Both the position numbers and the translations under genes were made by a program. Shown here piece by piece: positions 1 to 6,943 of a stretch of 64,000 nucleotides of DNA. This stretch comes from Fictibacillus sp. FJAT-27399 (GTDB lineage: Bacteria > Bacillota > Bacilli > Bacillales > Fictibacillaceae): contig NZ_LMVC01000001.1 in assembly GCF_001510655.1 (NCBI RefSeq), forward strand, positions 4,664 through 68,663. Reading direction: 5' to 3'. Under the pieces are notes generated by a model. It had not been told where the DNA came from. It ran no database searches and was given only the letters and a program-made list of their open reading frames with translations. Within the stretch, counting starts at the first letter, position 1. Every line of letters begins with the position of its first letter.

Positions 1-95
1 GCATCTTCCACTTCAATTAACTTTTCATTGAAGATTTTTCAAGCCAAAAAGGGGCTGCCTGAAGGTCAATTTTCGACTTTCTGGACAGCCCCTTT
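1..95 (-). repeat. Partial copy of dispersed palindromic repeat
   Basis: The reverse complement of this stretch matches the left part of the repeat at 9392-9635 almost base for base: GGGGCTGTCC arm, GTCGAAAATTGACCTTCAG, GGCTTGAAAA, then GTGGAAG. The copy runs off the window start, so its full length is unknown. Its GGGGCTG/CAGCCCC arms (about 53-59 and 86-92) form a hairpin just after the small ORF at 97-246 and may serve as its terminator. Confidence 0.8.
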
Positions 96-96
96 C

Positions 97-246
97 TTAT
101 TTTTCATCCTTCACGGCATCGTTTAGTTTTCTAGTGTTTCCTTTGGCATTTATGAATTCAAGAACCTGATTAAGTCCATCGGTGTCATTTGCTGTATCCT
201 GGTTGATTTCAAGGCGTGTCTTTTCTGAGTTATTCTTCTTATTCAT
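97..246 (-). CDS. Small acidic/lysine-rich protein, 49 aa, unknown
   Basis: A 49-codon ORF starts with ATG at 246, preceded by a good ribosome binding site (AAGGGAGG) about 7 bases upstream, and stops at 97-99. The product begins MNKKNNSEKT and ends NDAVKDEK. It is highly charged, has no membrane segment and no cysteine. I do not recognise the family. The strong ribosome site and the hairpin right after the stop argue that it is a real gene. It lies downstream of the glycosyltransferase gene on the same strand, with a 64-base gap. Confidence 0.6.
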   Translation of the reverse strand: MNKKNNSEKTRLEINQDTANDTDGLNQVLEFINAKGNTRKLNDAVKDEK

Positions 247-310
247 TATAATCAAACCTCCCTTCTTTATCCTTTCCCTTCGGTGGTGGATGCTACACGT
301 ATTGAGCGAG

Positions 311-1342
311 TCAGGAAAGCTTTCTGCTCGACCTCAGCCGGGTACGAAGGGGTGTGGCAGAGGCTTTTTTGGGTTGTGAGTTATTTCTGATAAGGCCGCT
401 GTCTATACCATAACGCGGCCGGTGCTTGACCTCCTTAAATACTTTTCCAACATATTCCCCAACAAGTCCGATTCCCATCAGCTGAAGTCCGCCAATGAAC
501 CAGATGGACAGGATGATGGATGTCCAGCCCGGTACAGTGTATCCGTTAAACTTCTGAACTATAGCGAAAATCCCTGCGATTGCACTGAACACTAAGAATA
601 AGAAGCCGGAAATGGTCAAGAAGCGGATTGGCTTGATGCTGAATGATGTAATTCCGTCGAACGCAAAGGCGAGCATTTTCCGAAGTGGATATTTCGATTC
701 TCCTGCAGCTCTTTCTTTCCGGTCATAATAAACTTCTGCTGAAGAAAAGCCGAGAAGGGGGACGACCCCGCGCATGAAGAAATTTCTCTCACGGTACCGT
801 CCAAGTTCTTCTAACGCTCTTTTGCTCAGCAGCCGGTAATCGGCATGGTTATAGATGAGTTCGACGCCCATCTTGTCCATAACTCTGTAAAACCATTGAG
901 CAGTATGCCGTTTGAAGGCGGTGTCGTTTTTCCGTTCTCTTCGTATTCCGTAAACTACATCATGTCCTGCGCGATACTTGTGGATGAATTGCCGTATCGC
1001 CTGCACATCGTCCTGCAAATCAGCATCGATTGTGATAATGCAGTCAGAATAGGCTTTTGCCGTATCCATTCCAGCAAGGAGGGCGTTCTGGTGACCGGCA
1101 TTCTTCGCCAGTTTAATTCCGTTCGCATGGTGGTTTGTTTTATGTAAAGCGGTAATAAGCTCCCATGTTTTGTCCTTGCTTCCATCATCTACAAAGAGCA
1201 TGCTGCTTTCTGGAGAAATAAGTGTTTCTGAAATCATTTCTTTGAGTATGGATGTCAGTTCCCTTGCGGTGATCATGAGCACTTCCTCTTCGTTATAGCA
1301 AGGAACCACAATCGTCAAGATGGGCAATCGATTACTGTTCAT
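311..1342 (-). CDS. Family 2 glycosyltransferase, GtrB/YkoT/CsbB-like
   Basis: The 343-residue protein has an N-terminal GT-A catalytic domain (about 1-230) with VVPCYNEEE, the VDDGS nucleotide-binding motif (D52, D53) and the IDADLQDD metal motif (D106, D108). A GESKY stretch and two membrane segments (about 238-262 and 275-298) follow. This is the layout of dolichol-phosphate-mannose/GtrB-type enzymes, which move a sugar from a nucleotide donor to undecaprenyl phosphate on the inner membrane face. Bacillus relatives CsbB, YkoT and YkcC modify cell-envelope polymers. The basic C-terminal tail (about 315-343) is longer than usual. The sugar is not predictable. No flippase or acceptor glycosyltransferase gene is adjacent. 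Confidence 0.88.
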   Translation of the reverse strand: MNSNRLPILTIVVPCYNEEEVLMITARELTSILKEMISETLISPESSMLFVDDGSKDKTWELITALHKTNHHANGIKLAKNAGHQNALLAGMDTAKAYSDCIITIDADLQDDVQAIRQFIHKYRAGHDVVYGIRRERKNDTAFKRHTAQWFYRVMDKMGVELIYNHADYRLLSKRALEELGRYRERNFFMRGVVPLLGFSSAEVYYDRKERAAGESKYPLRKMLAFAFDGITSFSIKPIRFLTISGFLFLVFSAIAGIFAIVQKFNGYTVPGWTSIILSIWFIGGLQLMGIGLVGEYVGKVFKEVKHRPRYGIDSGLIRNNSQPKKASATPLRTRLRSSRKLS

Positions 1343-1379
1343 TCTATGGTAAAGACCTCCTTATTTCTCATCTCTCCGC

Positions 1380-1643
1380 CTACTCGTAACGGGTGGCTTC
1401 AATGGCATTTGTTGTTTCTTGTAAATGACGAAGATGTTCACGGGCATGAAAAAGCCTCTTTGTCTGTTCCTCTGTCAATCCATCCGTTTGTCGGGATTGC
1501 TGAACCATATCGTGGGCATATTCCAGCAATTGTTTCGCCTGCTGGAATTCTTCGGGATTGTTGTTTCCTTGTGATTCTTCAATGGCTTTTCTTGCATTCT
1601 CTACGCACTCTAAAGCATTGCTGTATAGGTTTTGATGATCCAT
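1380..1643 (-). CDS. Small conserved hypothetical protein, 87 aa
   Basis: An 87-residue helical, glutamine- and glutamate-rich protein starts at ATG 1643, with GGAGGAG about 8 bases upstream. It has no membrane segment or signal peptide. The composition (NALECVENARKAIEESQ, ARYE tail) suggests a three-helix bundle. It resembles the short Bacillus proteins collected as DUF2564, but I hold that loosely. It sits 37 bp upstream of the glycosyltransferase gene on the same strand and may share its transcript. Confidence 0.7.
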   Translation of the reverse strand: MDHQNLYSNALECVENARKAIEESQGNNNPEEFQQAKQLLEYAHDMVQQSRQTDGLTEEQTKRLFHAREHLRHLQETTNAIEATRYE

Positions 1644-1737
1644 CGGCCGACTCCTCCTGTTATTTTTCTTATTCTTAACATGTGTTTTGGAGAATTTTGT
1701 TATACGTTTATGCCATAAATCCCATCACAAAAAAGGC

Positions 1738-1769
1738 GTACAAGTTCTGATAGCTGAATAAACTTGTAC
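1738..1769. promoter_or_regulatory. Perfect inverted repeat upstream of LysE-type gene
   Basis: GTACAAGTT (1738-1746) and AACTTGTAC (1761-1769) form a perfect 9-base inverted repeat with a 14-base spacer. It ends 28 bp before the GTG start of the exporter gene. There is no T-run, so it looks more like an operator or mRNA stem than a terminator. No regulator gene is adjacent. Confidence 0.45.
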
Positions 1770-1797
1770 AAACAGAAATTACAGGCGGAGGTTTTCA

Positions 1798-2424
1798 GTG
1801 GGGATTTTACTTAAATACATGCTTTTAGGATTGTCGTTGGCCGCTCCAATTGGACCAATTAATGCTGCACAGATGGATAAAGGTATACGAAGCGGTTTCT
1901 GGCATGCCTGGATGGTGGGACTTGGAGCAACGACAGCAGATGCAATCTACATGGCTCTTGTTTATATGGGATTGGTTCATTTTTTGGATGCTCCCGTCAT
2001 CAAAGCCTTTCTCTGGCTGTTTGGGTGTTTTGTTTTAATCTACACAGGCATTGAAAGCTTTCAAAGTTCTGGAGTGATGGTTCTTTCAAAAAAGCAGGGA
2101 AGCGAAAAAACATGGAGATGTTTCTTATCAGGCTTTTTCATGTCACTGACCAATCCTCTGACTATTCTTTTTTGGCTTGGCATTTATGGTTCTGTTCTGG
2201 CAGAGACAGCGGCGACTTATCATAAACAGCAGCTTATTCTGATCAGCGGGGCGATTTTCAGCGGAATTTTGCTTTGGGATTTTACGATGGCTCTTGTAGC
2301 CAGCAGTTTCAGGCGGTATTTGGCAGATTCCTTGCTTAAATTGATCTCACGTATATCTGGCCTTTCACTCATCTGCTTCGGCTGTTATTTCGGATATCAG
2401 GCCTTTAAATTTTTATGGAATTAG
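1798..2424 (+). CDS. LysE/RhtB-family exporter
   Basis: A 208-residue integral membrane protein with about six hydrophobic segments. The first helix carries SLAAPIGPINAAQ, the signature of the LysE/RhtB amino-acid efflux superfamily. The middle has FLSGFFMSLTNPLTILFW, the second conserved block. Length is typical (200-220). The start is GTG at 1798, with GGCGGAGG about 7 bases upstream. It is predicted to export an amino acid or related small molecule across the cytoplasmic membrane; the substrate is unknown. A perfect inverted repeat lies just upstream and could be its operator. A second, only distantly similar, LysE-type protein is encoded at 19.5 kb. Confidence 0.88.
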   Translation: MGILLKYMLLGLSLAAPIGPINAAQMDKGIRSGFWHAWMVGLGATTADAIYMALVYMGLVHFLDAPVIKAFLWLFGCFVLIYTGIESFQSSGVMVLSKKQGSEKTWRCFLSGFFMSLTNPLTILFWLGIYGSVLAETAATYHKQQLILISGAIFSGILLWDFTMALVASSFRRYLADSLLKLISRISGLSLICFGCYFGYQAFKFLWN

Positions 2425-2512
2425 GCAGTGCCTTTTTGAGAAGATAATATAGAGGATCATTTGGGTATACAATGGTAGAGAAGGGAGATGAGTCAATGGG
2501 TGTGGCAGGAAG

Positions 2513-2812
2513 TTGAGACTCTATAAATGGATTTGCTATTTACTTGCACTATTCAATCTGGCTGATGCTTTCCTGACCTACAGGCTTCTGAAGCACGGCG
2601 GGGAAGAATTAAACCCGGTCATGCGGCTTCTCTTTGATTTTCATCCATTTGCCTTTATAGCGGTGAAAATTTTGTTTTCGTTCCTTGTTTTGCTTCTGTC
2701 TTTTTTACCGCTTCGCAGCAAGATAAAGTTTTTTGTTTACATTGCTTTTTTTGTCTACCTTTTAATAATGGGCTGGCATATCTACATACTGCTGATTTTG
2801 TCCATGCAATAA
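2513..2812 (+). CDS. Small DUF5658-like membrane protein, 99 aa
   Basis: This 99-residue protein has about three membrane helices. The N-terminal block LFNLADAFLTYRLL, followed by GGEELNPVM, is the pattern of the small DUF5658 membrane family of unknown function. The only start that keeps the first helix is TTG at 2513. This TTG overlaps the TGA stop of a 6-codon ORF (ATG 2496, with GGAGATG upstream), which suggests translational coupling. A bidirectional terminator follows at 2815-2846. Confidence 0.7.
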   Translation: MRLYKWICYLLALFNLADAFLTYRLLKHGGEELNPVMRLLFDFHPFAFIAVKILFSFLVLLLSFLPLRSKIKFFVYIAFFVYLLIMGWHIYILLILSMQ

Positions 2813-2814
2813 AG

Positions 2815-2846
2815 AAGCGCACAGCCTCAGTCTGTGCGCTTGTTTT
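2815..2846. terminator. Bidirectional intrinsic terminator
   Basis: AAGCGCACAG (2815-2824) pairs with CTGTGCGCTT (2832-2841) over a 7-base loop. T-rich sequence lies on the plus side and A-rich sequence on the minus side. It separates the convergent DUF5658-like and DHH phosphoesterase genes. Confidence 0.85.
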
Positions 2847-4116
2847 ATGATTCCTTGATAAAGAAGGATCGATGTTTGTCCATTATTTCTTTGTAATCTG
2901 AAGTTACTTTGTCCTGAGAAATCCCCAGGCTGGAACTGATGTAGTCTATATACTTTTCATCCGGCATAAGCCATGAATTGTACTGTCGTTTCAAGTAATT
3001 TTCTGCAGACTGAAATTCCTCAAATGATTTCGGTACGGGTAGGCTGTTATGAATAAGCTTCCATTGTTTGTCGCTTGTTTGAAAGAGGTTTGTAATTTCT
3101 CTATTGTAATTAATAAATAGTGTACCATAGACATTTTCTCGCACGTTCCATTCGTTGTCGTGTGCATCACGACGTCTTGGCGGAATCTCAAAGGCAGGAA
3201 GAACGAAGCGCTGGAATCCTTCAGGTGTCAGGGTGCATCCAGAGGCTTTCGGATGTCCGCCGCCACCGAACTGTGCTGCATACTTTGACACGTCGACGTG
3301 GTCATATATCGTACGGAAACCGGCTCTTTTTCCGCCAATGTTTAAGATCACGATCAGATCAAGATGCGGATTTTCGCGGTTCAGTTCATTGCCAAGCTCT
3401 GAATGATGGCTTTCCGCATGAACGATTCCGATTCGATACGGTTCCCCGCCAGTCTTGTAAACCGTATCCCATGTTTCAGCCATTTGTCTTTGCTTTTTCT
3501 TAATATACGCTTTTCGGCTGTCTTCTTCGAGCTGAAGGATTGTTTCTTCCGTTTCGGAAAAATGGAAGTGTTCTTCTGTTTTTAACCGTTCCAGCATATT
3601 TTTTTCAAATTCACCCGGAGGCAGCAAAAAGAAAAGGTCGTTTAGCCGCTTGGCATTTTCGTTTTCATTCTCAAACCATTCCCACGTATCATACTGTCTG
3701 ACGAGCTCTACAAATTCTTTTAATGCTCCTTGGTCCTTCAACAGCCCTTTCTTTATATAATGTTCATAAAGGAGAGAGGTAGCAGAGGTGAGCCTGCCAT
3801 CCTCTTGTTTTGTCTGAACAAGACCCCATTCAAATTTATTGAAATGATCGGCAGTCACATGATGATCGATGAGCTGCACTTCTCGCCCACTTTCGTACCG
3901 TGACTGAAGTTTTCCAGCGAGTTCATCATTTACTGCAATATCCGTTATGTATACCGGTTTTTTTTCCTGCTCTGGATCAAGCAAAAAATCAGAAACACGG
4001 CGATTAATATTATCATGCGAGCAGTAAAACGTTTCTACATTTTCTTCTCCCAATGCAAGCATGGCAACGATGCCGCATGACTTCCCATCAAGGTCATTAT
4101 GTGAAAAAAGTTTCAT
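2845..4116 (-). CDS. nrnB: DHH-family phosphoesterase, NrnB-like oligoribonuclease
   Basis: A 423-residue protein beginning MKLFSHNDLDGKSCG. The start at 4116 is preferred because AAAGGAGG lies about 10 bases upstream; a longer reading to 4179 has no such site. It has the DHH-superfamily motifs: HNDLDG near the N-terminus, ITDIAVND, the DHH triad itself (LIDHHVTAD) and a C-terminal DHHA1-type GGGGHPKASG. B. subtilis NrnB/YngD is the nearest family I know; it degrades short RNAs (nano-RNAs) and related phosphodiesters with Mn2+. The extra ~120 residues after GGGGHP carry no motif I recognise. Confidence 0.82.
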   Translation of the reverse strand: MKLFSHNDLDGKSCGIVAMLALGEENVETFYCSHDNINRRVSDFLLDPEQEKKPVYITDIAVNDELAGKLQSRYESGREVQLIDHHVTADHFNKFEWGLVQTKQEDGRLTSATSLLYEHYIKKGLLKDQGALKEFVELVRQYDTWEWFENENENAKRLNDLFFLLPPGEFEKNMLERLKTEEHFHFSETEETILQLEEDSRKAYIKKKQRQMAETWDTVYKTGGEPYRIGIVHAESHHSELGNELNRENPHLDLIVILNIGGKRAGFRTIYDHVDVSKYAAQFGGGGHPKASGCTLTPEGFQRFVLPAFEIPPRRRDAHDNEWNVRENVYGTLFINYNREITNLFQTSDKQWKLIHNSLPVPKSFEEFQSAENYLKRQYNSWLMPDEKYIDYISSSLGISQDKVTSDYKEIMDKHRSFFIKES

Positions 4117-4258
4117 TTCACTAACGCCTCCTTTCTCAATTCCATATTCAATAGTATAGGCACGAGCCCTTTCTTTCAACCGAAAAAAGGATTTTTCTCA
4201 CTTCAGCAGAAATAATAGTGAGTTATCCATCTTTTTTTACAGGTGAAAGGAAGTAAAC

Positions 4259-5098
4259 ATGATCAATTTAAAAGAACAATCCCACAAAATGGCTAAAGTC
4301 TATCAAAGAAATGAAAAGATAGCGGGTGTCCTTCTTGCAGGCTCCGTTTCAAGAGGATGGGAGGACAGCCATTCAGATATTGAACTGCATATCTTATGGA
4401 ATGAAGCACCGAATGATGAAGATCGGCTAAAACCAATAAAGGAAGTAAAAGGGGAAGTCATTGATTTCTTTCCATTTGAAGATGAGGAATGGTCAGAAAC
4501 GTACCTTGCAGCGGGCATCAAATTCGAGATCAGCAATTTTTTAGTAAAAACGGTTGAGGATGTGATCCGCCAAGTCGTGCAAGAAGGGAATATCAATTAT
4601 GACCTTCAGTGTCTGGCTGCTTCTGTTCATGATGGACATGTTTTGTATGAGAAAGACGATATATTGTTACAGCTAAAGGAACTTGTGAAAGAATATCCTG
4701 TGCTTCTTGCTGAATACATGATTCTTGAAAATCTGGAACTTGGAAGCCGCTGGAATAACCGCAGGGCATTGTTCGACCGCGAGGATTGGCTTATGTATTA
4801 TGATCTTCTTACAGCTGTACAAAAAAAGCTGCTCGGTGTCCTCTTCGGCTTGAATAGCATGTATGTTCATCATCCAGCATTCAAGTGGATCGAAAACAGC
4901 ATCAAGGAGATGAAAATTGCTCCGGAAAATCTCTATGCACGATTTTCTGACATTTTAACGGGCGTTCCTCAGCACAGTTTAACAGCACTTGAGGAACTCA
5001 CCGAGGAAGTGTTTGCACTTGCAGAACGTCATCATCCGTACTTGCCGGTAAAGGAGAAAAGACAACGGGCGGAATTCACAAGGCCTCATCACCAGTAA
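4259..5098 (+). CDS. Nucleotidyltransferase-domain protein
   Basis: The 279-residue protein carries the polymerase-beta/MNT nucleotidyltransferase signature near residues 28-41 (GSVSRGWEDSHSDIEL): a GS helix followed by DxE as probable metal ligands. A helical C-terminal half (about 140-270) resembles the substrate-binding part of DUF4037-type or antibiotic nucleotidyltransferases. It would be cytosolic and transfer an NMP group to an unknown acceptor. The start ATG 4259 has GTGAAAGGAAG upstream. It is divergent from nrnB and is followed 13 bp later by a small membrane ORF. Confidence 0.75.
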   Translation: MINLKEQSHKMAKVYQRNEKIAGVLLAGSVSRGWEDSHSDIELHILWNEAPNDEDRLKPIKEVKGEVIDFFPFEDEEWSETYLAAGIKFEISNFLVKTVEDVIRQVVQEGNINYDLQCLAASVHDGHVLYEKDDILLQLKELVKEYPVLLAEYMILENLELGSRWNNRRALFDREDWLMYYDLLTAVQKKLLGVLFGLNSMYVHHPAFKWIENSIKEMKIAPENLYARFSDILTGVPQHSLTALEELTEEVFALAERHHPYLPVKEKRQRAEFTRPHHQ

Positions 5099-5111
5099 GA
5101 GGAGGGGAAAT

Positions 5112-5435
5112 ATGTGGGATATGATAATGGAGAGTGCCATCATTGCGTTTCTTACTCAATATGATCGAAACAAACGGTTTGATTTAAAAAGCTTTGTGTT
5201 TTCATTTATTTTTGCATGTGCTGCGCTTTTTATCTATAAAACAGTAGTTTCATACTTTCATTTCTCCATTCTTTACATCGAATCCCTGAAAGATATAAAC
5301 TCTGGTTTGGAGCAGCAGTGTTCTTTTAATTTCCCTGTACTTTATCTTATAAGAGCTGGAAAGGGCATAAGAAGAATCAGAAAAAGACAGAAGACGAGGC
5401 GGAGGGCAAATAGCTCCCGCTTATTTATTTTCTGA
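5112..5435 (+). CDS. Hypothetical membrane protein, probably frameshifted
   Basis: The 107-residue reading starts at ATG 5112 (AGGAGGGG upstream) and has one clear membrane helix (about 27-47). Its C-terminus is an improbable arginine-rich tail. In the +2 frame the same DNA reads LWFGAAVFF and then KSWKGHKKNQKKTEDEAEGK, stopping at 5411-5413. That looks like a second helix plus a typical charged cytoplasmic tail. This suggests one or more frameshifts, either real decay or sequence error. No known family recognised. Confidence 0.45.
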   Translation: MWDMIMESAIIAFLTQYDRNKRFDLKSFVFSFIFACAALFIYKTVVSYFHFSILYIESLKDINSGLEQQCSFNFPVLYLIRAGKGIRRIRKRQKTRRRANSSRLFIF

Positions 5436-5750
5436 ATCTAATGACCCAGGAAAACAGCAGAAAATATAGAATTCAAGCTTTTTTTCCTGAAACCTCTGAA
5501 TCTAGAATAGAACTAAATTCTCATTTTTCTGAAAACGGTTGTTTTTGGACAAATATAGTGCTAAAATGATGCAAACACCTATTCCCATACCCTCAGAAGT
5601 TAATGTCAAAAGAAGGGAGGCAGCCGGTAACGGTTATTCCAGATTCTTTTAAAGGCATAGCTTATTTACACTTACCGCTCCCTGTCACTTTTCAATGTTT
5701 ATTACATCTTTACCTGTTGCATCATCACCTATATAAAGGAGGAAGGACTT
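5436..5750 (+). other. 315-bp non-coding gap with subtilisin promoter
   Basis: No convincing gene is seen. A 50-codon ORF from ATG 5603 overlaps the protease start and lacks a ribosome site, so I do not call it. The gap holds the promoter listed at 5539-5567 and a leader of roughly 175 bases before the protease gene. Confidence 0.6.
5539..5567 (+). promoter_or_regulatory. Predicted SigA promoter for intracellular protease
   Basis: TTGTTT (5539-5544) and TAAAAT (5562-5567) are separated by exactly 17 bases. Both differ from the vegetative consensus by one or two positions. It is the best promoter match upstream of the subtilisin gene. Confidence 0.5.
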
Positions 5751-6722
5751 ATGAGTGAAGTTCGTTTAATTCCTTTTAAGTTAGAAGAAGTGCTGCAGAC
5801 TGCCGGTGAAGAAATTCCGTATGGTATACAAATGATCAACGCTCCTGCGGCGTGGGATCAGGGAAATAAGGGAAAAGATGTTGTCGTTGCCGTTCTTGAT
5901 ACAGGCTGTGATGTAAATCATCCTGATTTAAAAGAACGTGTCATTGGGGGGAGGAATTTTACCAGCGATGATCCAGAAGACTATTTGGATGGACACTATC
6001 ATGGGACACATGTTGCCGGTACGATAGCAGCATCCATTAATAAGCTTGGAGTTGCAGGAGTAGCACCAGAGGCGAAACTTTTAATTCTTCGAGTGCTCGG
6101 CGCTGATGGAAGCGGAAGCTACCAGGGAATCATTGACGCCATTAACTACGCTGTAGAATGGCGAGGGGAGAATGGAGAAAGAGTCAGGGTGATGTCCATG
6201 TCCCTGGGTGGGCCTGACGATGTACCTGAAATGCATGAGGCAATTAAGAATGCTACAGCCAACAATGTGATGGTTGTCTGCGCGGCTGGAAATGAAGGAG
6301 ATTCAAGTGAGAGGTCAGATGAGCATGCTTATCCAGGCTATTATAAAGAAGTCGTGCAAGTAGGCGCAGTGGATGAACAAAAGCATTTGGCGGACTTTTC
6401 GAATACGAACGATGAGATTGATTTAGTAGCACCCGGCGTAAACGTGCTTTCCACGTATCCAGGTGAAAAGTATGCCAAGCTGTCAGGAACTTCCATGGCA
6501 ACTCCGCACGTTTCAGGTGCATTAGCTGTACTGATTTTAAAAGAAGAAGCCGAATTTGGCAGGGAACTCACCGACCCAGAGATTTATGCCCAGCTTTGTA
6601 AAAATACACAATCCATTGGACTTACCAAAAAAGGGGAAGGCAATGGTTTACTTTATTTGGGTATGGAATCCAGAAAAGAAGCTAGCCAGAAAGAAGAAAA
6701 AAATGTAACAGTTCCAAAGTAA
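5751..6722 (+). CDS. ispA: Intracellular subtilisin-family serine protease
   Basis: A 323-residue subtilase with the complete triad: D50 in LDTGCDVNHPDL, H84 in HGTHVAG and S248 in GTSMATPHVSG, plus oxyanion N181 in AAGNEG. There is no signal peptide. The N-terminus instead carries EVRLIPF, matching the short inhibitory LIPY/F propeptide of Bacillus intracellular serine proteases, which is removed by the enzyme itself. Length agrees with IspA (about 320). The product acts in the cytoplasm, chiefly in stationary phase and sporulation, in general protein turnover. The start ATG 5751 has AAGGAGG at a good distance. A small ORF follows 36 bp downstream. Confidence 0.93.
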   Translation: MSEVRLIPFKLEEVLQTAGEEIPYGIQMINAPAAWDQGNKGKDVVVAVLDTGCDVNHPDLKERVIGGRNFTSDDPEDYLDGHYHGTHVAGTIAASINKLGVAGVAPEAKLLILRVLGADGSGSYQGIIDAINYAVEWRGENGERVRVMSMSLGGPDDVPEMHEAIKNATANNVMVVCAAGNEGDSSERSDEHAYPGYYKEVVQVGAVDEQKHLADFSNTNDEIDLVAPGVNVLSTYPGEKYAKLSGTSMATPHVSGALAVLILKEEAEFGRELTDPEIYAQLCKNTQSIGLTKKGEGNGLLYLGMESRKEASQKEEKNVTVPK

Positions 6723-6758
6723 AATGACAATCCCATTTTAAAAGGGAGGATGTTGTTG

Positions 6759-6896
6759 ATGGCGGTGTATAAGGTATTGTCCTTAATGATCAGCTTTGCC
6801 ATGCTTACACTGAGAATGGCGGAGGAACGTAACCGCAGAAGCAAAAAAACATCCGCTCACCGAAACAAGGAACGGCCCGAACGTAAACGGGCGTAA
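6759..6896 (+). CDS. 45-aa peptide, type I toxin (holin-like) N-terminus
   Basis: The ORF starts at ATG 6759 with AAAGGGAGG upstream (spacing about 9) and ends at 6896. The first 17 residues, MAVYKVLSLMISFAMLT, match the start shared by TxpA/BsrG-type type I toxins and so-called holin-like toxins (MxxYxxLxxMIxF). In those proteins a long membrane helix follows. Here the helix is cut short by LRMAEERNRRSKK and a very basic tail, so it may be a diverged or inactivated toxin, or simply a small membrane-anchored peptide. A bidirectional terminator follows directly. Confidence 0.55.
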   Translation: MAVYKVLSLMISFAMLTLRMAEERNRRSKKTSAHRNKERPERKRA

Positions 6897-6902
6897 TTAT
6901 AG

Positions 6903-6938
6903 AAAAAGCTGATCCTCACGAAGAGATCAGCTTTTTTA
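6903..6938. terminator. Bidirectional terminator after ispA region
   Basis: GCTGATC (6908-6914) and GATCAGC (6925-6931) are flanked by an A-run on the left and a T-run on the right. It serves the ispA side and the convergent lytic transglycosylase gene. Confidence 0.85.
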
Positions 6939-6943
6939 TCTGC

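Noticed and set aside
5603-5758. 50-codon ORF containing VIPDSFKG, recalling glycerate kinase
   Set aside because: No ribosome site; it overlaps the start of the subtilisin gene, and the resemblance is a short chance match.
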